From assembly GCA_026770575.1 (NCBI GenBank), contig MU657174.1, positions 564,242 through 603,100 of the forward strand: a DNA stretch of 38,859 nucleotides. The letters run 5' to 3'. Below, in pieces: positions 30,701 to 38,802 of this stretch. Position 1 is the stretch's first letter, and every line of letters starts with the position of its first letter. Source of the DNA: Pelagophyceae sp. CCMP2097 (lineage: Eukaryota > Sar > Pelagophyceae). The notes beneath the pieces were generated by a model. It did not search any database and was not told where the DNA came from. It saw only the letters and a program-made list of their open reading frames with translations. Made by a program: the position numbers and the translations under genes.

Positions 30701-30936
30701 TCGCGTTCGTGTCGCACTACGTCGAGGAGCGAGACACCCCCGAGCTGCTCCAAGTCCGGCAGGCGCTGCCCGCCTGGGCCATTGGCGGCTTCTGGGGATG
30801 GTTCGTTTCGGAACACATCTCTGTCCACATCCATCCGCGCGGCCCCGCGGCGGCGCCTCGCGGGGACCCGAAGAACGCCAGCGCCAGAGCAGAATCTACA
30901 GAGCCTTTGCTCCGGCAGAGGACGCAGAGACAGTGA
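27751..30936 (+). CDS. ERMP1: Endoplasmic reticulum metallopeptidase 1-like (M28, Fxna/ERMP1 family)
   Basis: Model: join(27751..28406,28527..28682,28808..30480,30533..30936), 962 aa (human ERMP1 is about 900). It is an integral zinc aminopeptidase-like enzyme of the ER. All expected M28 residues are visible across exons: His in VNAHFDSV (about 163), bridging Asp in GGGAFDDAVG, catalytic/ligand Glu pair in FNGAEEM, Glu in NLEAMGAGG (about 232), and His in YAYHTSHDA (about 321). The site looks intact. One N-terminal membrane segment (FGGAVVLAAFVAALMAAEAW) and about eight C-terminal ones follow the family layout, with a luminal C-terminal domain. Intron 1 (28407-28526) has a GC donor; only this choice yields HAFAT-QHRWA, a conserved family stretch. 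Intron 3 (30481-30532) also reads best as GC-AG. Intron 2 is GT-AG. Confidence 0.85.
28704..28760 (+). repeat. 20-bp-period tandem repeat within ERMP1 intron 2
   Basis: CGGCGGAGCGAGTGCGG occurs at 28724-28740 and 28744-28760, with a partial third copy (GCAGCGAGTGCGG) at 28704-28716. It lies wholly inside the inferred 125-nt intron 28683-28807. Shadow ORFs read it as repeated peptides. Confidence 0.75.
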
Positions 30937-31027
30937 CGTAAACACGCACTCTGGAACCACCCGCGCCTTGCTTGCTTAAGATCTTCTTCTTCTATTATGC
31001 ACTCCACTGAAGATCCATTTCTGGGTG

Positions 31028-31161
31028 GGTGCTTGCTTAAGTTCCACCCTGGGTAGGTCTCACGCCCGCTTTTCAAAGAGTCGTACGCTTGGAAGACGTC
31101 GAATCCTCGAACCATTCCCTTTTGGGGCAGCCCCACCCAGGGTGGATTTTAAGCAAGCAAC
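31028..31161. repeat. Imperfect inverted repeat (about 30-bp arms), MITE- or hairpin-like
   Basis: The left arm (about 31028-31057) reads GGTGCTTGCTTAAGTTCCAC then CCTGGGT. The right arm (about 31130-31161) is its near-perfect reverse complement, ending ...TTAAGCAAGCAACC. The loop is about 75 nt. A third partial copy, TTGCTTGCTTAAG, lies upstream at 30968-30980. It sits between the ERMP1 and MFS genes. It could be a small non-autonomous transposon relic or a 3'-end stem-loop. Confidence 0.65.
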
Positions 31162-31284
31162 CGTCACGTGCCCTACTACTAGTAGTAGGCCTGGTCAGTC
31201 ACCTGACGGAAACTTTTCGGCGAAATTCTCCGGTAGTCCGCCAGACGTCCGGGCGCGCCTCGCCTCGGGGCAGATCGACTTATC

Positions 31285-32802
31285 ATGGCTGGCGTCGGCT
31301 GGCCATCGGGCCAGATCGACTTGGACCGCTATTTCGCGTTCGTCTTCGTCTCCGGATTTACCGGCGCATTGCTGAACGTCGCCGGGCCGCTCCTCATTGA
31401 ATCTCGCTTCGCTGGCGGGAACGCGCCCCGCGCCGCAATCTACCTCTTTTACTCGACGGCCGTGTACATTTGCGCGAGCGTGGCCATCAACGCCTTGTAC
31501 GCCCCGCTCGCCGACACGCCCGCCGTCGGCCGCAAGCCGGGCCTCGTTTTCCGCGTCTTTGGCGCCGCCGCCGCGGCAGTCGTCCTCGGCGTGGGGCGGG
31601 CGAGCCTCGGCAGTCTTCTCGCCTCGTCGGCCGTCCTCGGCGGCACGGGGCCGTCGGTGGCGGCGGCGCTTTTGATCGACGTCCTCGCGCGCGGCGCCAC
31701 CGCGCGCGCCTTTTGGCTCCGAGCCACGCCGCGGTGCCTCTTCTGCCTCGTCGGCCGCCTCGCCGGCCCCGACGCGCCTGTAGAGGCGAAGAGCGAGGGG
31801 CGCGCCTCGGAGGCGGCGCACACCGTGGAACTGACGCGTTTGTACGTCGCGTCGGGCATCGTCTCTGCCGTGGGCGTCATCCCCGGTTCAGTGGCGGGGC
31901 TGGCCGTCTACGTGCAATACGGCCTGCACGCCAACCTCACAGTCGCCGCCGTGCTCAACGTCTTCGCAGGCTTGTTCGGCTGCTTCGTCCTCAACGAGAC
32001 GCTGCGCCCGGAAACCACACCGGCGCGCGAGGCAAAGTCGCTCCGAGCGCGCTACGTGGAGGCGCGCGCCGAGCTGCGTAAATTCAAATTCGCAGAGCTG
32101 TGGTCCACTCTGTACGGCGACGCGGCCGACGTCGTGCGCAAAGCCTACGTCCGAGCGCTCCTCATTGTCGCGTTCACGGTGGCGCTCGTGAGCTACACGA
32201 TCATTTACTACGGTCGCTGGCGCCACGGGGCTTCTGATCAAGTATACTTTGTCATGCAATTCACGCTGATCCTCGGCGTCGTATTCGGCTTCTTCGTCTA
32301 CTGGTTCTGGGCCCGGGAACGGTTCGGCTACGCGGCCTGCCTCTCGTTTTACGGCTACGGCCAGTGCGTCGTCTGGCTCGTTTTGGCGGCGGCGACGGAC
32401 GTGGCATGGTGGTTCCCGGCTGTCTTCCTCGCCGGCTGCTTGGTCCCGAATCTGATCGGGCTCCTCGTCATTACCGCTTCAATCACCGCCGGCAAGCAGG
32501 GCCGGCTCCAGGCCGCCCTCGCCATCGCAGTCGTCGCCTGGGCTATCGCGGGCCTCGGGCTTTCGCTCGGAGTCTGGCTCTTGACGAAAGGGCACCACGA
32601 GCGAGGCTCGCACGCCACGAGGCACAACTACGCTTCTGCCAGCCCGTGGTTCCTCGGCTCGGCCCTCTCCCTCGCCATCCCGGCCGTGCTCCGGCCCGCC
32701 GTAAAAGCCGAGAGCATCGAGCGCGTCGAGGCGCGAGGGGACCACGACGGCCGCGCCGTTGTCGGCTCGGAAGAGACGGGCGCGAGGTCAGAGGCGCTCT
32801 GA
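31285..32802 (+). CDS. Major facilitator superfamily (MFS) transporter
   Basis: Uninterrupted frame of 505 codons with about twelve hydrophobic segments, a usual MFS size. Loop 2-3 carries the MFS motif A in the form YAPLADTPAVGRK (G-x-L-A-D-x-x-G-R-(K/R) type). Segments 1-6 and 7-12 are separated by a charged loop with ARYVEARAELRKFKFAELW. The C-terminal tail is hydrophilic. The family is clear but the substrate is not. Drug/H+ antiport, sugar or organic-anion transport are all possible. It is one of few intronless genes here. The word CAGATCGACTT occurs twice around the start codon. The upstream region of 348 bp (30937-31284) contains the inverted repeat described separately and no other gene. 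Confidence 0.75.
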   Translation: MAGVGWPSGQIDLDRYFAFVFVSGFTGALLNVAGPLLIESRFAGGNAPRAAIYLFYSTAVYICASVAINALYAPLADTPAVGRKPGLVFRVFGAAAAAVVLGVGRASLGSLLASSAVLGGTGPSVAAALLIDVLARGATARAFWLRATPRCLFCLVGRLAGPDAPVEAKSEGRASEAAHTVELTRLYVASGIVSAVGVIPGSVAGLAVYVQYGLHANLTVAAVLNVFAGLFGCFVLNETLRPETTPAREAKSLRARYVEARAELRKFKFAELWSTLYGDAADVVRKAYVRALLIVAFTVALVSYTIIYYGRWRHGASDQVYFVMQFTLILGVVFGFFVYWFWARERFGYAACLSFYGYGQCVVWLVLAAATDVAWWFPAVFLAGCLVPNLIGLLVITASITAGKQGRLQAALAIAVVAWAIAGLGLSLGVWLLTKGHHERGSHATRHNYASASPWFLGSALSLAIPAVLRPAVKAESIERVEARGDHDGRAVVGSEETGARSEAL

Positions 32803-32843
32803 GTCATCGAACCATCTGAGTAATTGAACCATCTACGTGTGTC

Positions 32844-34709
32844 ATGCTGACGACGAGGAATTGCACCGCCTTGGCCAAGGTACCAATAGAGCCGAAATAC
32901 ATTGTTTCGACTCGAATTCTTCCTCCAGCGTATCCTTGTTCAGTGTGCGAGGTCGTTACCGATCGTATGACCCTGACCCTACATTGGAACCGCGGGGCTG
33001 GCGCGATGCACTGGGTCTGCGGCCCGGGCCAGCGCCTGATGGCGGCCCGGCGGCCGGCGCTGGACCGGTTCGCGTGCCTCCGGCTCGGCGGGGTCCAGAG
33101 GCAGACGTTCACGACGCACCCACCGCACCCGCGATGGCCGATCCAGAGGCCCGACTTATCGTTTCCCGCGCGCTGCGCCGGACGGACCGCAGCGCCCCCC
33201 CGCGCGCCGCAGCGGCGCGGCACCGCCGGCGGCGCCGCGCTGCCGCCGCCCGGCGCCGGCGCGGTGCCGCCGCCGCCCGCGCTGCCCAAGCCGCCGCCGC
33301 CGCCGCCGCAGCCGCAGCCGTTCGGCTTCGAGTGGCTGCGCGGGTGGATGTCCATGACTGTGGCGCCGCTGCCGCGTCTGGAGCCGTATGGCACGGAGTT
33401 GGTCACTGTCGGGTCTATATTCTTTCTAGGGATGTGGGCCATGGACGACGTCCTCCTTTTAAGGGTCTGTGGTCTCGCAGGAGGCGTCCTCTTCTTTCTC
33501 TACTACCTCTCCCGGACGCCGCCCCTCGTCATCCCCGCGGCGTGGGGGTCGCTGAACATTCTGTTGAATGGTGCAATGCTTTTAGTGCTCCTCCTCAAAG
33601 CTGCTGAGTCGACCGAGTTCTCGGCCGAAGAACTAGCTTTATTTGAGGAGCACTTTGCGCCGTCGGGCGTCTCCGCCTCTGACTTCAAAGCGCTGCTCGG
33701 ACTCGGCGCCTGGCGCACGGCCGCCCCCGGCGAGGTCCTTGCGACGTGCGGCGACCGAGTGGACCGCGTTTTGCTCGTGGCCAAGGGCGGCGTGCGCGCG
33801 ACGGACAAGCGAGGCCAGCGCATCGAGGCTTTGGACACGTACCCGGGCCGAGCGAAGTCGTCCCCGGTCGGCGACGCCGGCGCGTGGATCGGGGATCTAG
33901 CCCTTATGCAGGCTTTGGACCAGACGCGCGGCGTCGCGGCCGCCAAGCCGGCGGCGGACGACGATTTGCACGTGCAGAAGCTGCTGAAAGCTCTAGGGTT
34001 TTATGATGGCAAGATTGATGGCGACCTGAACTCGAAACAGGCAGTCGGCGCGGTACGCAAATTCCAGCACGCCGCCGGTTTGGAACCCGACGGCTGCGCG
34101 GGCCCCATCACGCGCCGCGCGGTGCACGCCGTCAACGCGCGCAAGCATTTGGAGGTGGCCTCGCAATCGCTGGCGACGCACGAGTGCTCACCGCGCGAGG
34201 CCGTTCGATACGTCGCCTGGGACCTGGAAAAGCTAAACGCGGCGCTCCGCAAGGACGCCGAACTCGAGCGCGCCGCCCGGCGCGTCCTCGCCGCGGCGGC
34301 GGTGCGCAAGGCCGTCGCGAGCATCTCAAAGGCCAAAGCCCCTTCCCGGAGGAAGACTTCAGCGTTCTGCGGAGACGACGTCCAGTTCAAACTCTACCTC
34401 GACAGCCTCGCCGCGGCCTGCGCGTGCGTCCTGGGGGGAAACGACGGGCGGTCCTGGAGCGCGCGCACGACCGTCGCCGATAGGTCTGGCCGCGTCGGGG
34501 CCGAGGCGAAGCGCGGTCTGCGCGTCTACCGCCAGGAGCACTGCATCTCGCGCGCCGAGCACGCGCGCGCGCTCAGCTGCCTCGAGCCGCGCTGGACTCC
34601 AGACGACTTTGACGACGGTGAGCGTTTCAAACAAACAGCCCCGTTCTCCGCGCCCAAGCTCGCCGCCCTCTGGCGCAAGGTCGCAGACTTCGCCGCCGCG
34701 GCGAGGTAG
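32844..34709 (+). CDS. Popeye-domain (cAMP-binding-like) membrane protein fused to a peptidoglycan-binding domain
   Basis: Frame of 621 codons; the real start may be further in (ATG 33348, residue 169), because the first 168 residues are poor in structure and include a poly-Pro tract. From residue about 175 come three membrane segments (VTVGSIFFLGMWAMDDVLLL, VCGLAGGVLFFLYYL, LNILLNGAMLLVLLL). Next is a Popeye/cyclic-nucleotide-binding-like domain (about 265-360), with VSASDFKALLGLGAW, TAAPGEVLATCGD and DAGAWIGDLALM. This is the order seen in animal POPDC proteins: three TM helices, then Popeye. Then comes a PG_binding_1 module (about 373-435): VQKLLKALGFYDGKIDGDL, KFQHAAGLEPDGCAGPIT. The C-terminus has an EF-hand/homeodomain-free helical region ending in WTPDDFDDGERF. 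The fusion suggests a membrane sensor that also binds glycans or protein. Substrate and ligand are inferred only. Confidence 0.65.
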   Translation: MLTTRNCTALAKVPIEPKYIVSTRILPPAYPCSVCEVVTDRMTLTLHWNRGAGAMHWVCGPGQRLMAARRPALDRFACLRLGGVQRQTFTTHPPHPRWPIQRPDLSFPARCAGRTAAPPRAPQRRGTAGGAALPPPGAGAVPPPPALPKPPPPPPQPQPFGFEWLRGWMSMTVAPLPRLEPYGTELVTVGSIFFLGMWAMDDVLLLRVCGLAGGVLFFLYYLSRTPPLVIPAAWGSLNILLNGAMLLVLLLKAAESTEFSAEELALFEEHFAPSGVSASDFKALLGLGAWRTAAPGEVLATCGDRVDRVLLVAKGGVRATDKRGQRIEALDTYPGRAKSSPVGDAGAWIGDLALMQALDQTRGVAAAKPAADDDLHVQKLLKALGFYDGKIDGDLNSKQAVGAVRKFQHAAGLEPDGCAGPITRRAVHAVNARKHLEVASQSLATHECSPREAVRYVAWDLEKLNAALRKDAELERAARRVLAAAAVRKAVASISKAKAPSRRKTSAFCGDDVQFKLYLDSLAAACACVLGGNDGRSWSARTTVADRSGRVGAEAKRGLRVYRQEHCISRAEHARALSCLEPRWTPDDFDDGERFKQTAPFSAPKLAALWRKVADFAAAAR

Positions 34710-34916
34710 AGGCAAAATTTTAATGACGGTGGCCCCGTGCGCCGATCCGAGGACCGGAAGACTTTGAAAGAAAGTCGTGATGAATAATGGCGCACCGCTC
34801 CCGCGCGAGGCCCGCGGGGCATGGTGCGGGGTGCCGAGTCGGCGAAGATGCGCTCGACGGGTGATATCGAGGCCGTGGGGCATGCCGGGCGGGCGCGGAG
34901 AGCACCGAACATGGTG

Positions 34917-35754
34917 TCACGCGGCGACTGTCAGCCTGCCGGTGACTCCGTGCTTGTCGATGAGGGATTGGACGAGGCCTGAGGCCTTTGCCTCTTGGAC
35001 GAAGTCTTCGAGGAAGTCTACGCCATCGTCGCCGTTGGCCTTTGGCGTGCCCAGAGCTTGTTGGATGCTGGTGAAGCGCCCCGCCAGCACTTTGGAGCCG
35101 GGCATCGTCGCGCACTGGTCCAGGAGCCAGGGCCGCAGGCCTGCGAGGACGTCGCACTTTTCTCGCTCGAAGAGCACGCGCGAGAGGGGCACGCCCGGCA
35201 ATTCGGGCTGGACGAGGGCCGCGTGCTTGATATTGTTCTCGAGCCACAGGCCTAGCGAGCTCCGGGTCCGACGTTGGGTGCGGGTTCCGAATATTGACAC
35301 CCGGGTTTGAATACGGGCGCCCGGGCCCGAATACGACGGGGCGCCGGCGCCGGCAGTAAGCTGCCCGGTTCGCGGCGACGATAGTGTTCTGCGCTGCGTC
35401 CACTTGCTCAATGGCTGTGATGGGGCTGCCCGGTGGCACGAGGTACGTGGCCTCGATCTCGGCGTAGGACTTTGTAAACGATATCACCGCCGCTCTCTGG
35501 GGCTCGGCGCCGAGCAGCGCCACGTCCCACTCGTTTTTAATCGCCGCGTCGGCGAGGAAACCCGGATTCGTGTACGTGACGAGCTGAAAGGGCACGCCCA
35601 GCTTGCCGGCGAGTGCGGCGGCCAGGTCCGGGCTCACGCCGCGCGGGCCGCCGTCTGGGGACGTGCTCGAGACGAGGAGAAAATTGGACAGATTCACTCC
35701 GGCGCGCAAGACGCCGCTCGGGGCCAGCGCGCGCAGCACCGCCGCGGGTACCAT
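34917..35754 (-). CDS. Bacterial-type solute-binding protein family 3 (SBP_bac_3) protein
   Basis: Model: complement(join(34917..35251,35355..35754)), 244 aa. The fold is that of periplasmic amino-acid/polar-solute receptors of ABC transporters. Landmarks: SGVLRAGVNLSNFLLVSS at the start, GVSPDLAAALAGKLGV, KNEWDVALLGAEPQRAAVI, FTKSYAEIEATYLVP, then NRAAYCLWLENNIKHAALV across the splice. No signal peptide or lipobox precedes the domain, so the product is probably not exported in the bacterial way unless a 5' exon is missing. The 103-nt intron (35354-35252) needs a GC donor for the frame to continue. It holds three degenerate 20-bp repeats of the type CGTATTCGGGCCCGGGCGCC. Family membership is clear; horizontal origin is an inference. 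It lies 100 bp downstream of the GT31 gene on the same strand. Confidence 0.75.
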
Positions 35755-35854
35755 GCGGAGGCCAAGGGGCGGAACGCGAAACGCCTCTATAGAGCTCTCG
35801 CCTGCTCCGCGGGCTGCTTCGCGAGAACACTTTCGGAAACAGTTTCGTGGAGAT

Positions 35855-37142
35855 CTAGGCTCCGGATTTGATTACGTTTCTTTCACGTCTCTGCAGATGG
35901 AGTTGGACTCGGAAGTCGTCTAAGAGCGTAGCGCAGTCGCTGGCTGTGAACTTGGTCGCTTCAAAAACGGCGCCGCATTCGTCTCGGGCAAAGTCGGCGT
36001 CGCTGCGCGCCAGGCTTGAGGCGCAATCGTCTACTACAAAGGCAAAGTCGAACACGTCTACGACAAAATAATAAGTGTAGTTTGCCAACATGCCGTCGTT
36101 GTAGGCGCAAACCACGCGGCCCGCGTTACAGCCGGGCACGGCGTTGACGGAATCGTAGTCGTCTGTAAACGAGGCGGCGTGCATCGATTCGAGGTACTCC
36201 GCCGTCGACATGCGCGCCTTTCCGCCATGCAGGTCCACGGCCAGCGAAGAATTCGTCACCGGCCGCTCGGAAGACGCTTCCACGCGCGCCTTGCTGCCGG
36301 GGAGCAACGCGTGCCACCGCTGGTCGTGGACGATTTGGTATTTGTAGGGTAGCAAAACAAGGCCGAAGAACGGGTCCCAGACCGTCCAAGTCTCCTTGAG
36401 GCAGACGCCCTGCTGCGCCGACGGATCGCGCCCGGAAAGCGAGGCCGCGTCGCAATTGTGATCGAGGTCAAAATTCGAGGTCAAAGGGCGCGATCGAAAC
36501 TGACGCCGCCACGGCGACTCGGAAGACGAGGTCGGAAGTCAGGACAAAAGAGTACCCGACGGGGAACGGCCACGGGCCGTACGTCAAATCCCGCATGAAG
36601 TAGCCCCAGACGAACGTCGGTTCAAAGTCGATTCGCAGCCGAGGTTGCTTCGTGTAGCGAAAGTCGCTGGCCCAGGCTTTGCCGGCGCGGAGGTCGAAAA
36701 CGATGCGGTCGAGGAAGGGGTAGGCGTCATCGTCTATCAAGAGGAAATGCGTCGCGGCGGGCGCCCAAACGGGCGCCAACTGCAGCGCGGCGAAGACTCT
36801 TCGGAAGAGTTTTGTCGCGTTGGACGGCCCGGGCGAGTCGATTAGCGAAACGACTGTCAAATCGGCCTCGCCGGCGTCGTCGTCCTCGACAAATGCGCCG
36901 GGCCCGGCCTCGCCGACGAAGAACCGCACCGCGACGGCCGCATCCGCGGTGCGCGCCGTCTGGCACCACGTCCTTCGCACCGCGTCGCGGACGTTTACGC
37001 TCGTCCGCCGCGACACGACAAACGCAGCCAGCCGGATCGGATTTGACTCGTCCTGCGGCGTAAAGGCGGAAGGGCACGCCGTACGCGCGCCGCCCGCGCA
37101 GAGCTCGAGCGCGAAGACGAACGCCGTCAGCCGTCGCATCAT
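35855..37142 (-). pseudogene. GT31 beta-1,3-galactosyltransferase-like gene with a 13-bp duplication frameshift
   Basis: From ATG 37142 (or 37139) the protein opens with a signal peptide (MMRRLTAFVFALELCAGG). It continues with RRTSVNVRDAVRRTWCQTA (family R-x-A-x-R-x-T-W), then THFLLIDDDAYPFLDRI, in which DDD is the metal-binding D-x-D-type motif, and GPWPFPVGYSFVLTSDLVF (the G-Y-x-L-S region). The frame stops at 36468, right at a 13-bp tandem duplication (36462-36485). Removing one copy would keep one frame through FDLDHNCDAA down to the stop at 35855. The second half has sequons and KETWTVWDPFFG, but no obvious E-D-V motif. GT31 enzymes act in the Golgi on glycoproteins and glycolipids. The gene is either newly inactivated or misassembled at the repeat. 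Confidence 0.65.
36462..36485 (+). repeat. 13-bp-period duplication TCGAGGTCAAA inside the GT31 frame
   Basis: TCGAGGTCAAA occurs at 36462-36472 and at 36475-36485. The 13-bp period is not a multiple of three, and the reading frame breaks exactly here. Confidence 0.85.
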
Positions 37143-37628
37143 TTTTTTTCGCACGCCGTCAGCCAATATACAATTGTAGGAATTCCTAGGTGGCACTGTA
37201 AAATAATTTGTGAGAACTGTATTTGATTTTACATGTAATTACATATAATTACACAACCCCCAAATTTTGCCTTTGTAGCGACTTTGAAAATACATCTCCA
37301 AAACATCGATATTTGTGAATTTCGGGCGCCTTGCATCGCGAAATTGTGGCTTTTCCCCACTAAGTCTTGTTTGAACAAAAATTGGACTTTTACCCCCAAA
37401 ACATGCGCATACAGAGCCACACCTCGTATTTGAGCTCGTCAGTTCGCCGGGGCGACTCGGCGGAGCCTCCCGCTCACGCTAAGCCCCATTGTGCCTCGTT
37501 TGAGCGCCTCTAAAAATATGACCTTCACTTTGCACTGTAAATACGTGTGTAACATTAATTACACTGTAATTACAGTAAAAACAGGGACCCATAATCCTCT
37601 ACACCGTCTTTGCCCACCTATATCAGCC

Positions 37629-38019
37629 AAGGCTGGTAAAAACGTAAATTTGGCCCCCAGGGAACATGTTTGGAACAACGTTTCCAGGCTATTTCATAAA
37701 ACATCCAAAAACACGTGAATAAAACATGCCACGGCGACTGCATCCGAGGCGGGACGTGCCAATCACCTCGTCTACGTCCAAGGAGCCGTATAAAGTCGTT
37801 TGGAAGCCCTTAACTGCCCTGCGGATTGAATCCTAAATATTATCCCAATTTGAGTTATTCATCTCTCCGAGAGGGCTCTCCAGAGGTCCAGCCGGCGGCC
37901 CCGGTGGTGCCACACGCGGGGGGGACAAGAACACGTGTTTTTTCCCGGTGGTGGGAACAAAACAAACACGTGTTTTTAGGAATTTGATCAAAACAACGTT
38001 ATACGTTTTTACCAGCCTT
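37629..38019. mobile_element. Candidate MITE: 391 bp, 18-bp terminal inverted repeats, GCC target duplication
   Basis: The left end AAGGCTGGTAAAAACGTA (37629-37646) has its exact reverse complement at 38002-38019. The trinucleotide GCC flanks both ends (37626-37628 and 38020-38022), as a 3-bp target-site duplication would. The interior has no transposase-like ORF. It holds three ACACGTG words, two within perfect palindromes (37930-37939 and 37964-37975). A chance inverted repeat of 18 bp is unlikely, but the TSD is short. No second copy exists in this window. Confidence 0.6.
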
Positions 38020-38208
38020 GCCGGCGTCAGCAGGAGCGACGGCGGGAAAACGAGGGAGAGATATATATTCACCCGGGGTACCGCAGTCTCGGCTGCTTCT
38101 TGGATCAAGTGGTTTTTCACCCATACGTGCTAAGTTGGTTGAGCCGACTCTGCCAGGGCAAGGTCCTCTGGGACTGGAGGCTGGTCCTCAGGGACGGGCC
38201 GCCCTGTG

Positions 38209-38244
38209 ATTATTATTATTAGTATTATTATTATATTATTATTA
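38209..38244 (+). repeat. (TTA)n microsatellite, slightly interrupted
   Basis: ATTATTATTATTAGTATTAT and onward to 38244, about 12 units with two interruptions. Confidence 0.9.
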
Positions 38245-38735
38245 CACCCGCGTCCACTGCGTGGCCGTGAGGGACCTCGGACCAGCGTGGACTGCAGCCG
38301 GAAACCCCCGGTCCACACCTCTGCTACGCTGCACTGCGCTGCGGAGTGGACCGGGCGCTTCGCCTCCGAGGGCATGGGGAAATTTTCGTACTTTTTGATT
38401 TTCACGCTTTTTTGTAGTTTTTATTTGTTGTTGTAAAAAATGACGAAATGAAATTTGTTATATGTTTAAATTTGTTATAAACGAAAATGTGTAATCTGAC
38501 ATCATCCTGAGGATTTGATCGACTTCCCGTTAGTTTCGGAAGTGTTCTGTAGGAATTTCTACCGATGCCATCTTTCTACGTACTGGACGACCCAGCCACT
38601 TTGCCGGCTTTGACCCACCAAGGGAAAGTTTTTTGGCTTTCGTGGTTCCAAATTTCAGACCGACAAAGTCACTAAAGTTTTCGCGGTTTCTGAAAATTTG
38701 AGGTTAATAATTTAATATTTGATTAGCGGCGTAAA

Positions 38736-38749
38736 AATTTTCGACGTCA
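38736..38749 (+). promoter_or_regulatory. CRE/bZIP-like element AATTTTCGACGTCA upstream of the right-edge gene
   Basis: Identical to the 14-mer at 2795-2808. It lies 53 bp upstream of the ATG at 38803, a plausible distance for a proximal promoter element. Confidence 0.3.
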
Positions 38750-38802
38750 CTTTCGTTTTATGTTGCCGTCGCGCAGCCGCCTGCTCAGTCGTCTTCGCAA
38801 GC

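Larger units (their letters stand above)
37143..38802. other. AT-richer intergenic island
   Basis: About 1.66 kb, visibly poorer in GC than the rest of the window, and without a supported gene; the short ORFs present (60-95 codons) show no domain. It contains many TGTAATTACA-type palindromic words (37232-37256, 37550-37575), the MITE candidate 37629-38019, a (TTA)n microsatellite and a GC-rich patch at about 38245-38365. The last 200 bp should act as promoter for the right-edge gene. Confidence 0.5.

Noticed and set aside
36462..36485. Programmed frameshift or intron as the explanation of the GT31 break
   Set aside because: There is no GT/GC...AG pair of usable size here and no slippery heptamer; the exact 13-bp duplication explains the shift.
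37833..38120. 95-codon minus-strand ORF in the AT-rich island
   Set aside because: It crosses the end of the MITE candidate, has no domain and shows no compositional sign of coding.
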